NCBI RefSeq assembly: GCF_024330105.1
Contig: NZ_JANDHW010000008.1
Span: 93,143 to 157,142 of the forward strand
Source of the DNA: Coprobacter tertius
Lineage (GTDB): Bacteria > Bacteroidota > Bacteroidia > Bacteroidales > Coprobacteraceae
Reading direction: 5' to 3'
Length of the DNA: 64,000 bases
Part shown: positions 52,511-59,648 of the stretch, piece after piece
Layout: every line of letters begins with the position of its first letter
Position numbering within the stretch: the stretch's first letter is position 1
Program-made: the position numbers and the translations under genes
Notes under the pieces: generated by a model
What the model was told of the DNA's origin: nothing
The model's input: the letters and a program-made list of their open reading frames with translations, nothing else
Database searches by the model: none

Positions 52511-52993
52511 TCATCCTTCGAGACACGTCTTATCGAAATGTAACGGCAATAAATCTTTAATAGAGCTTACGATATATATACTTTCTTTTCCATACATCAA
52601 TAATCGGATAGGAGTATCGTATCTATTTTCGGTTTCGAGAATTACCTGCCTGCAAGCACCGCAAGGCGCGGTTTGCGCATGCGTATATTCACCCTTTGTT
52701 TGCGCCGCCAGCGCCAAAGTTTTTACCGGCAGAGAAGGATAATTGGAATTAGCAAAAAACAAAGTGACACGCTCGGCGCATAAGCCCGAAGGATATGCTG
52801 CATTTTCCTGATTGTTTCCCGTAACAATCGTACCGTCAGACAATAAAGCAGCAGCACCTACCTGAAAATGAGAATACGGAGCATAAGAGTGGCAACTTGC
52901 CTCTTTTGCCTTATCGATAAGAATTTTTTCCTCATTACTCAATTCATCATAGGAACAAACTGTTATCTTTGTATTGATATTTAATTCTTTCAT
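52511..52993 (-). CDS. cdd: Cytidine deaminase
   Basis: Deaminates cytidine and deoxycytidine to uridine forms in pyrimidine salvage. The 160 residues are slightly longer than the usual 130-140. Zinc-binding motifs are visible: GLCAERVTLFFANS with the catalytic Glu, and APCGACRQVILE with the two remaining zinc cysteines. The substrate loop SYAPYSHFQVGAA is intact. It has its own promoter and is divergent from the LysM glucosaminidase gene with a 60-bp gap. Confidence 0.93.
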   Translation of the reverse strand: MKELNINTKITVCSYDELSNEEKILIDKAKEASCHSYAPYSHFQVGAAALLSDGTIVTGNNQENAAYPSGLCAERVTLFFANSNYPSLPVKTLALAAQTKGEYTHAQTAPCGACRQVILETENRYDTPIRLLMYGKESIYIVSSIKDLLPLHFDKTCLEG

Positions 52994-53023
52994 TACGTAT
53001 TACGTTAAGTATAGTCTATTATA

Positions 53024-53054
53024 CAAATATAAAAATAATAAGGATAAAAGACAA
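53024..53054 (-). promoter_or_regulatory. Bacteroides-type promoter for cdd
   Basis: Minus strand: TTG (53054-53052), 20-bp gap, TATATTTG (53031-53024). Its -33 element overlaps the ATG of the divergent glucosaminidase gene. Confidence 0.5.
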
Positions 53055-53983
53055 TGAATAAAACGACTTTTCGACAGGTAATCTCCTGTCCGAAATCTTT
53101 ACCTTTACTGATTACTCTTTTTTTGGTATCCTTTTGTATTTCGGTTACGGCACAGAACAAGAACCGCATTTATATGCGCTACATCGACCAATATAAGGAT
53201 TTGGCCATAGAACAACAGCGAAAATATAAAATACCGGCCAGTATTACCCTTTCACAAGGTCTTCTCGAATCGGGTGCCGGCCTGGGACAACTTGCCAGCA
53301 AATCGAATAACCATTTCGGAATAAAATGTCATAAATGGACCGGCGCCCGTGTATATCATGACGATGACGCAAAGGGAGAATGTTTCAGAAAATACCGCCA
53401 TCCGAAAGAATCTTACGAAGACCATTCGCTGTTTCTTACCCGCAATATGCGTTACGCCCGCTTATTTGAGCTAAAAAGTACCGATTATAAAGGTTGGGCC
53501 CGCGGATTGCAACAATGCGGTTATGCAACAGACAAAGCCTATGCCAGTAAATTAATACAGTTAATCGAACTCTACGAACTGTACCAATACGACCGCAAAG
53601 GAAGCCGTGATAAAATACCGAATACGACACAACAAATCGTTATCAGACGACCGGTTTACAAATCTTACGGTCTCCTTTATGTAGAAGCCCGTGATGGCGA
53701 CAGTATGGCTTCCCTTGCCAAAGAACTGGGATTTAAGAAAAAGAAATTGTGCAGTTATAACGAAATACCGGAGGAATATCCTCTCGAAGCGGGAGATATC
53801 ATCTATCTCGAGAAGAAAAATAAAAAAGCTGAAAAACCTTATTTGTTCCACAAAGTACGAGCAGGAGAATCGATGCATGATATCTCACAACGATATGGCA
53901 TCCGAGTTAAAAATCTGTATAAGATGAATAAGAAAGACTCTGAATACGTACCATCAGAAGGTGATACGTTAAAACTGAGATAA
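53054..53983 (+). CDS. Glucosaminidase-domain peptidoglycan hydrolase with two LysM repeats
   Basis: 309-residue exported protein; the signal peptide (LLITLFLVSFCISVTAQ) ends near residue 34. The glucosaminidase domain (GH73-like, about 40-175) carries the catalytic Glu in ITLSQGLLESGAGLGQL, followed by SKSNNHFGIKCHKW. Two LysM modules (about 210-255 and 268-308; VRAGESMHDISQRYGIRVKN in the second) bind peptidoglycan glycan strands. It would cut the glycan chain at N-acetylglucosaminyl bonds during wall remodelling. It is monocistronic and ends at a strong terminator. Confidence 0.92.
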   Translation: MNKTTFRQVISCPKSLPLLITLFLVSFCISVTAQNKNRIYMRYIDQYKDLAIEQQRKYKIPASITLSQGLLESGAGLGQLASKSNNHFGIKCHKWTGARVYHDDDAKGECFRKYRHPKESYEDHSLFLTRNMRYARLFELKSTDYKGWARGLQQCGYATDKAYASKLIQLIELYELYQYDRKGSRDKIPNTTQQIVIRRPVYKSYGLLYVEARDGDSMASLAKELGFKKKKLCSYNEIPEEYPLEAGDIIYLEKKNKKAEKPYLFHKVRAGESMHDISQRYGIRVKNLYKMNKKDSEYVPSEGDTLKLR

Positions 53984-53992
53984 AAAGGGGAA

Positions 53993-54039
53993 ATAAACCG
54001 GGCAGCTTGTGTGAAAAAGGCTGCCCGGTTTATTTTTTT
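53993..54039 (+). terminator. Intrinsic terminator after the glucosaminidase gene
   Basis: Perfect 14-bp arms ATAAACCGGGCAGC (53993-54006) and GCTGCCCGGTTTAT (54020-54033), loop 13, followed by a run of T (TTTTTT). It lies between convergent genes and ends 8 bp from the proB stop. Confidence 0.9.
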
Positions 54040-54046
54040 AATATAT

Positions 54047-55150
54047 TCAATCAAGATATAAATAATCGTAATGGACTAAAGGTTTAGCCCCCTGACTTCC
54101 GACCAGTTTTTTAGCTTTCTCACTATCGAAAGCTACACGTCCCACTCCAATCGGTTGATTACAATGATCGAATATACGAACGATATCGTCTTTTTCAAAA
54201 ACTCCTTCGATACGGGTAACCCCAATAGGTAACAAACTAACGGCTTTATCGGAAAGAAGCATCGCTGCAGCACCTTCGTTTATATGAATCTCTCCTTTAG
54301 CAAAACCTTCGGAATGAGCAATCCACTTTTTCATACTCGAAGGAGATTTCCCCGAATGAATAAAACGTGTACATACCGTATCGCTACCGACCCGAAGTAA
54401 ATCGATCAGGATATCATCCCGTTTACCGTTAGCAATGATTACCGGAATTCCTTCATCGGCAACTTTTTGTGCTATACTGCATTTGGTCAACATTCCACCC
54501 CGACCGAAAGAAGAACGACTCGCTTGTATATATTCTGATAAATTATTTTTTTTACTTTTTATTTCCCGTATGACCGCCGCTCCCGGACTACCGGGGTCTC
54601 CATTGTAAATACCGTCGATATTACTGAGAATGATTAAGATTTCCGCATCCATCATCGTTGCGATAAGCCCCGAAAGCTCGTCGTTATCGGTAAACATCAG
54701 CTCGGTAACCGAGATCGTATCATTTTCATTCACAATAGGTATCACACCATTCTCGAGCATGACATCCATACAATGTTTCTGATTAAGATAATGCCTTCGG
54801 GTCGAAAAACTCTCTTTCATCGTCAATACCTGTCCACAGAAAATCCCATGTTCCTTGAATAACTCGTAATACCGATTAATCAGTTTAGCTTGCCCGACAG
54901 CCGAAAACAATTGACGAGCAGAAACAGCGTCGAGTTTTCCATGCTTTCTAATTTCACTACGTCCGGAAGCCACTGCCCCAGAAGAAACGAGAATCACTTC
55001 CGTACCCGCTTTATGTAATTCGGAAACCTGATCAGTTAAAGCCGACATACGAGTAACATCAAGAGTTCCGTCCTTACGGGTCAGCACATTACTACCGATC
55101 TTTATTACAACACGTTTATATTGGTATGGAGATGTACTATTCTCTTTCAT
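54047..55150 (-). CDS. proB: Glutamate 5-kinase with PUA domain
   Basis: Phosphorylates glutamate in the first step of proline synthesis. The 367 residues comprise the amino-acid kinase domain (about 1-265; VVIKIGSNVLTRKDG, VSSGAVASGRSE, NENDTISVTELMFTDNDELS, FGRGGMLTKCSIAQK) and a C-terminal PUA domain (about 285-365; KGEIHINEGAAAMLLSDKA). proA is not adjacent. The DUF695 gene lies 16 bp upstream in the same direction, so both are probably on one transcript. Confidence 0.96.
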   Translation of the reverse strand: MKENSTSPYQYKRVVIKIGSNVLTRKDGTLDVTRMSALTDQVSELHKAGTEVILVSSGAVASGRSEIRKHGKLDAVSARQLFSAVGQAKLINRYYELFKEHGIFCGQVLTMKESFSTRRHYLNQKHCMDVMLENGVIPIVNENDTISVTELMFTDNDELSGLIATMMDAEILIILSNIDGIYNGDPGSPGAAVIREIKSKKNNLSEYIQASRSSFGRGGMLTKCSIAQKVADEGIPVIIANGKRDDILIDLLRVGSDTVCTRFIHSGKSPSSMKKWIAHSEGFAKGEIHINEGAAAMLLSDKAVSLLPIGVTRIEGVFEKDDIVRIFDHCNQPIGVGRVAFDSEKAKKLVGSQGAKPLVHYDYLYLD

Positions 55151-55166
55151 CTATATTTTTTCTTAA

Positions 55167-55613
55167 TTATCCGTAAGTAATCCCGAAAGATTTCAGCATA
55201 CGGTTATATTCTTTCCAGTTTTTATCTTCGGTCGCTCCGATTTTAACAGGAAGAAGAGGAAATTCCCCGAAAGTAGCATTAATCTGATTAGACAAATCTT
55301 CTACCGAACGGGTATAATATACAAAAACAGCCTGTCTGCCTCCGGTATGTACAGCTGTCAGCCATGCAATCAACTCATCTTCAAGACGATCGGTCAATAA
55401 ATTCATTACCTTATCGGTAACGGCCGTTTCTTCTTCAGTAGGCATTCCGTCAGCAGTTCCTTTATATAACCACTGTACTTCTACCCTCATCGGATAAAGT
55501 GTCGTATTTCGTTGATTACCCCTAAAAATGCGTCCACGGGTAATTATTCTACCCCGATCTGAATCCTGTTCGCCTATAAACCAATCATTTTTGGGCATAA
55601 TACAAAAATTCAT
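55167..55613 (-). CDS. DUF695-family protein
   Basis: 148-residue soluble protein. The sequence DWFIGEQDSDRGRIITRGR near the N-terminus and the pattern PMRVEVQWLYKG...GMPTEEE are typical of DUF695, a family without known biochemical role. A second Met (residue 6) is an alternative start. It sits 14 bp after the acyl-CoA synthetase gene and 16 bp before proB, forming a tight three- or four-gene cluster with unclear functional logic. Confidence 0.82.
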   Translation of the reverse strand: MNFCIMPKNDWFIGEQDSDRGRIITRGRIFRGNQRNTTLYPMRVEVQWLYKGTADGMPTEEETAVTDKVMNLLTDRLEDELIAWLTAVHTGGRQAVFVYYTRSVEDLSNQINATFGEFPLLPVKIGATEDKNWKEYNRMLKSFGITYG

Positions 55614-55627
55614 CTCATTCTAAAAAA

Positions 55628-57283
55628 TTATTTATTATCTTTATCTCTAATCTCTACACGGCGTATTTTGCCACTGATCGTTTTAGGTAATTCTTCGACG
55701 AACTCGATCACGCGGGGATATTTATAGGGAGCTGTCACCCGTTTAACATGATCCTGCAATTCTTTGATAAGACTGTCGCCCGCCTTCGCTTTATAATCGG
55801 CAGCCAATACCACCGTTGCTTTTACTACTTGGCCACGTACCTCATCGGGAACTCCGGTAATCGCGCATTCGACAACAGCAGGATGAGTCATGAGTGCACT
55901 TTCTACCTCGAAAGGGCCGATACGGTAACCCGACGACTTTATCACATCGTCAGCACGACCGACAAACCAATAATATCCATCTTCATCGCGCCAAGCCACA
56001 TCACCTGTATAATACACGTTATCGTGGTAAGCCTCCCGTGTTTTTTCATTATCCCGATAATATTCCTTAAATAAACCCAACGGTTTACCTTTTTCGGTAC
56101 GTATAACAATCTGCCCTTGCTCGCCATCTTCGGCCCAACGACCGTCGGGCGTAAGCAAATCGATATCGTACTGAGGATTAGCAATCCCCATCGATCCGGG
56201 TTTCGGCTCCACCCAAGGATAAGTCGCGATGGTAAGTGTCGTTTCGGTCTGGCCGAAACCTTCCATCAATTTAATCCCGGTTATCCGGTAAAACTCCTCA
56301 TACACTTTAGGATTGAGAGCTTCTCCCGCAATAGTGCAATATTTGAGAGAAGAAATATCGTATCGGCTCATATCTTCCCGGATAAGAAAACGAAAAACAG
56401 TCGGAGGTGCACAAAAAGACGTTATACGATATTTCTCGATCATTTCCAAAACATCGGCCGGTGTAAACTTATCGAAATCATAAACGAAAACATTTGCTCC
56501 GGCAATCCATTGTCCGTATAATTTTCCCCATACGGCTTTTCCCCAACCCGTATCGGCTAATGTAAGGTGCAGACTGTCTTCGTGAAGATTATGCCAAAAA
56601 CTGCCGGTAATTATATGCCCCAGGGGATAGGTAAAATCATGTGCCACCATTTTGGGATTACCGGTAGTGCCGGAAGTAAAATAAAGCAGTGAGATATCTT
56701 CATTGCTATTTATGTGATCAGGCTTCACAAAAGGTGCAGCGGCCTCGATCCCCTTATGAAAGTCATCCCAACCTTCGGGAATCGATGGTCCGATTGAAAC
56801 CCGATGCCGTAACGATGGGGAGTCCTTTACAGAACGATCGACATGTCCCGTAACAATATCTTCACCTACAGCCACGATCATTTTTATATCGGCAGCATTG
56901 CACCGGTAAATAATATCTTTTTCGGTAAGTAAATGAGTAGCCGGGATACATACAGCACCCAATTTGTGTAAAGCGATAATCGAGAACCAAAATTCGAAGC
57001 GGCGCTTAAGAATAAGCATCACCATATCACCGTGTCCGATTCCCAACGATTGAAAATAAGAAGCGGTTTTATCACTTTCCCGTTTAATATCGGCATAGGT
57101 AAAATCGATATGTTCACCTTTATCATTCGTCCAGCAAAGGGCTTTTTTATCCGGATGCGTTTTTGCCCATTCATCCACTACATCGTAACCGAAATTAAAA
57201 TCGAAAGGAACTTTAACTTTAAAGTTCTGCATAAAATCTTCCTGAGAAGAAAACGAGGTTTTATTTATAAATTTTTCTAACAT
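55628..57283 (-). CDS. AMP-forming acyl-CoA synthetase (acetyl/medium-chain type)
   Basis: Activates a carboxylic acid to its acyl-CoA through an acyl-adenylate. I use the ATG at 57283 (MLEKFINKTSFSSQEDF); the frame extends to a TTG at 57319. The 551 residues have the ANL-superfamily motifs YFTSGTTGNPKMVAHDF (P-loop), GFGQTET, YYTGDVAWRDEDGYYWFVGR, and the C-terminal catalytic lysine in LPKTISGKIRR. The substrate is probably a short- or medium-chain acid. The XRE-cupin regulator lies 46 bp upstream in the same direction; such regulators commonly sit beside this synthetase. Confidence 0.9.
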   Translation of the reverse strand: MLEKFINKTSFSSQEDFMQNFKVKVPFDFNFGYDVVDEWAKTHPDKKALCWTNDKGEHIDFTYADIKRESDKTASYFQSLGIGHGDMVMLILKRRFEFWFSIIALHKLGAVCIPATHLLTEKDIIYRCNAADIKMIVAVGEDIVTGHVDRSVKDSPSLRHRVSIGPSIPEGWDDFHKGIEAAAPFVKPDHINSNEDISLLYFTSGTTGNPKMVAHDFTYPLGHIITGSFWHNLHEDSLHLTLADTGWGKAVWGKLYGQWIAGANVFVYDFDKFTPADVLEMIEKYRITSFCAPPTVFRFLIREDMSRYDISSLKYCTIAGEALNPKVYEEFYRITGIKLMEGFGQTETTLTIATYPWVEPKPGSMGIANPQYDIDLLTPDGRWAEDGEQGQIVIRTEKGKPLGLFKEYYRDNEKTREAYHDNVYYTGDVAWRDEDGYYWFVGRADDVIKSSGYRIGPFEVESALMTHPAVVECAITGVPDEVRGQVVKATVVLAADYKAKAGDSLIKELQDHVKRVTAPYKYPRVIEFVEELPKTISGKIRRVEIRDKDNK

Positions 57284-57329
57284 ATCGTCGGGATTCTGCT
57301 TAATGCCGATAATCGGCAAAATCGGATAA

Positions 57330-57884
57330 TTAAATAATAACAGCCAAAAATTTTACGGTCTTTCCATCGAGTGCTTTCATTCCATGAGGCCTATTAGCAT
57401 CGAAATAAATACTGTCCCCAGGACCGAGTTCCAGCGTCTTATCCCCAATCTGCAATAATACGCGCCCTTCTATAACCAGATTGAATTCCTGTCCCGGATG
57501 AGTATTTAAATGCACCGGCACCGAATCGGCATTAGGTTCTACCGTAACGATAAACGGATCGGCCTTACGGTTCATAAAACCCGCAGCCAGAGACTGGTAT
57601 TTATAAGCTTTAGTACGTTCTACGGCTGCACCTTTCCCGGCACGCGTCAGAAAATAAGCATTCATGCGAGGTTCGTCGCCAAACATCAGAGCAGAAAGAT
57701 CTATTCCGTATTTAACGCTTATCTGATGAAGTGTACTGACCGGAATATCTTTTTCACCGCTTTCGTAAGCAAGATACTGCTCTTCTGAAATTCCGCAAGA
57801 AGCAGCCATTTCCCGTGCACCGATATCCAGGGCATCCCGTAAACCGGCTAAACGCTCGGCAATTTGCTTTATCTGATCATTCAT
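57330..57884 (-). CDS. XRE-cupin transcriptional regulator
   Basis: 184 residues: an XRE helix-turn-helix (about 5-65; GAREMAASCGISEEQYLAYE and VSTLHQISVKYGIDLSALM) followed by a cupin_2 domain (about 110-180). The cupin includes HLNTHPGQEFNLVIEGRVLL with its metal or ligand histidines and DSIYFDANRPHGMKALDG. The cupin would sense a small molecule and control the acyl-CoA synthetase immediately downstream. It has a well-formed promoter. Confidence 0.9.
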   Translation of the reverse strand: MNDQIKQIAERLAGLRDALDIGAREMAASCGISEEQYLAYESGEKDIPVSTLHQISVKYGIDLSALMFGDEPRMNAYFLTRAGKGAAVERTKAYKYQSLAAGFMNRKADPFIVTVEPNADSVPVHLNTHPGQEFNLVIEGRVLLQIGDKTLELGPGDSIYFDANRPHGMKALDGKTVKFLAVII

Positions 57885-57910
57885 GTTATTTAATCCTTAT
57901 GTTTAGTTTA

Positions 57911-57940
57911 CAAAGTTAAAGAAAAGAGTTATAAATACAA
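57911..57940 (-). promoter_or_regulatory. Promoter of the XRE-cupin/acyl-CoA synthetase operon
   Basis: Minus strand: TTG (57940-57938), 19-bp gap, TAACTTTG (57918-57911), a full match to the Bacteroides pattern; the ATG is 27 bases further on. Confidence 0.65.
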
Positions 57941-57961
57941 TAATTTGTTTTTTTAAATAAA

Positions 57962-57997
57962 TATCCCCCTACATCTTTATTTGAATGTAGGGGGATA
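57962..57997 (-). terminator. Terminator after the Spy-like gene
   Basis: Perfect 13-bp arms TATCCCCCTACAT (57962-57974) and ATGTAGGGGGATA (57985-57997), loop 10. It lies 19 bp after the stop at 58017 on the minus strand. Confidence 0.7.
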
Positions 57998-58016
57998 AAT
58001 AAACTTTCAATTTTTA

Positions 58017-58481
58017 TCAGCGTTTTCTATTCGCTGCCTTCTGCCGATCGTTAAGTATCTTTTTCGAAAAAGTCAACTCGGCCTTACGATATAAAAATAA
58101 TTTCTCGGGAGAAAGGAATTTACTAAACCTTTCATAATATTCTTTATCCAAAAGTGCTTCTTTAACGGGTAATTCGACCATTGCATCAGCCACAGCTTTA
58201 TACTCGGCTTCCGATACTTTCGATTGGCTACGGCCAATGTCTCTTACTTTCATTCGAGTTTCCCGACCGAGTTTAAATTTTTTATACTGATACTCGTCGT
58301 ATAACGGAAAAAATAATTTCTGTTCTGCAGGAGTAAGTCCGATTTCCTGGGTAAGATATGCTTTTTTCTCGGCCCGAAATTGTTCGAAACGTTGCTTTTG
58401 CGCATTATTCGCCGGACCTTGAGCATAAGAATAACCTGCCGAAAGGGTAATCAACAACAGAAAAATAATAAAGCGTCTCAT
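58017..58481 (-). CDS. Spy/CpxP-like exported protein
   Basis: 154-residue protein with a signal peptide (IIFLLLITLSAGYSYAQ). The mature part is almost entirely helical and charged (RFEQFRAEKKAYLTQEIGLT; LTPAEQKLFFPLYDEYQ), resembling the LTxxQ motif of the CpxP/Spy envelope chaperones. It is the third gene of an ECF sigma / membrane protein / Spy-like cassette, which suggests an envelope-stress product controlled by the sigma factor. Eight bp separate it from the upstream gene. Confidence 0.78.
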   Translation of the reverse strand: MRRFIIFLLLITLSAGYSYAQGPANNAQKQRFEQFRAEKKAYLTQEIGLTPAEQKLFFPLYDEYQYKKFKLGRETRMKVRDIGRSQSKVSEAEYKAVADAMVELPVKEALLDKEYYERFSKFLSPEKLFLYRKAELTFSKKILNDRQKAANRKR

Positions 58482-58489
58482 TTTTTTAT

Positions 58490-58858
58490 TTATTTACTAT
58501 CGATATTTTCAGCCCAATATTCATACAATGAATAATCGTCGACCTGCGTATATAAAATATAATCATCGACCAGACTTTCGGGAGAAACAGTCGTAGCCAT
58601 TTCACTGCCCGTATTCATTACAGAACCGTCGGAAGACCCGGTAACAAACAACCTTATCATCAGGGCAATGCCGGCAAACATGGCTGCCATATACACAAAA
58701 GGCTTAATCCGATCCCACAATGTAACGGATTTGACATTAAGCTCTTGCTCGGGCAACTGTTGCATCAACCGCTCGTTGAAAGACTCGAAATAACCTTCCG
58801 GGACTTTAAATCCGCTTTTCCGGTCAAACTGTTTCAATATATTCTTATCTTTTCCCAT
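58490..58858 (-). CDS. Small single-pass membrane protein, probable anti-sigma factor
   Basis: 122 residues with one central transmembrane helix (about 70-90; FVYMAAMFAGIALMIRLFV), an N-terminal cytoplasmic part with KVPEGYFESFNERLMQQLP, and a periplasmic acidic tail. No conserved ZAS or FecR domain is visible. Its place directly behind an ECF sigma gene (37-bp gap), and its topology, make an anti-sigma role likely; this is inference from context. Confidence 0.7.
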   Translation of the reverse strand: MGKDKNILKQFDRKSGFKVPEGYFESFNERLMQQLPEQELNVKSVTLWDRIKPFVYMAAMFAGIALMIRLFVTGSSDGSVMNTGSEMATTVSPESLVDDYILYTQVDDYSLYEYWAENIDSK

Positions 58859-58895
58859 ATATCTTGTCTATTAGACAGCAATTAATCCAAAAGGT

Positions 58896-59447
58896 TTAAT
58901 CTTCGGACGACAAATATTCCTCAATTTTTTTGGCAGCATGATGGTAAGACGCTTTGAGCGCTCCAACCGAAGTCCCCAATACCTGAGAAATATCTTCGTA
59001 TTTCATATCGTCGTAATAACGCATGTTAAAAACAAGGCGTTGTTTTTCGGGTAAACGAAGCAGGGCTTTCTGAAAACGCTTTTGCAGCTCGTCTCCATCG
59101 AACCATTCATCGGCTTCGAGACGATCGGTCAGAAACAAATCTCCGTCGTCTATAGAAATATTCTGTTGCTGTCGCTGGCGATTAAGAAAGGTTAGGCATT
59201 CATTTACCGCGATACGATATAACCAAGTCGATAACCGGGCCTCAGCACGAAAGTAAGCAATATTGGTCCAGGCCTTCAAAAAAGTATTTTGCAGAAGATC
59301 ATCGGCATCATCATGCGATATCACCATTTTACGTATCTGCCAATACAACGGTTCACTATACAATTGTACGACACGACCGAACGCGCTACGACACGTTTCG
59401 GGACGTTGCAATTGTTCTATTATTTCCTCTTCGTTGTAAGGTTGCAT
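58896..59447 (-). CDS. ECF-type sigma factor (RpoE-like)
   Basis: 183 residues with regions 2 and 4 only. Region 2 includes DDADDLLQNTFLKAW and RLSTWLYRIAVNECLTFL. Region 4 includes LRLPEKQRLVFNMRYYDDMK and YEDISQVLGTSVGALKASYH. It heads a minus-strand cassette with a likely anti-sigma membrane protein and a Spy-like exported protein, an arrangement typical of envelope-stress control. No -33/-7 promoter of the housekeeping type is visible upstream, which fits autoregulation. Confidence 0.92.
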   Translation of the reverse strand: MQPYNEEEIIEQLQRPETCRSAFGRVVQLYSEPLYWQIRKMVISHDDADDLLQNTFLKAWTNIAYFRAEARLSTWLYRIAVNECLTFLNRQRQQQNISIDDGDLFLTDRLEADEWFDGDELQKRFQKALLRLPEKQRLVFNMRYYDDMKYEDISQVLGTSVGALKASYHHAAKKIEEYLSSED

Positions 59448-59529
59448 TATAATCAGGGTAACAAAGCGATGACCGAAATTCAGATTCGGCGGCTAATTTA
59501 CGACAAAAAAAAGAGACCGCCTTTTTTCT

Positions 59530-59580
59530 ATTGCTAAAAATCACTACATATAGTGATTGTACGCATTATTTTTTAGCAAT
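59530..59580 (+). repeat. Nested inverted repeats between the sigma operon and the TonB receptor
   Basis: Outer arms ATTGCTAAAAA (59530-59540) and TTTTTAGCAAT (59570-59580) match perfectly. They enclose an inner perfect repeat AATCACTA (59539-59546) with TAGTGATT (59551-59558). The structure lies in the 200-bp divergent intergenic region and could be a double operator or an mRNA leader fold for the receptor gene. Confidence 0.55.
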
Positions 59581-59648
59581 TTCTTTGTTAACGAAAAACC
59601 GGGAGGTTTATTTCCTGTTTAATGTTAATAAATAAGAACTACAAACTT

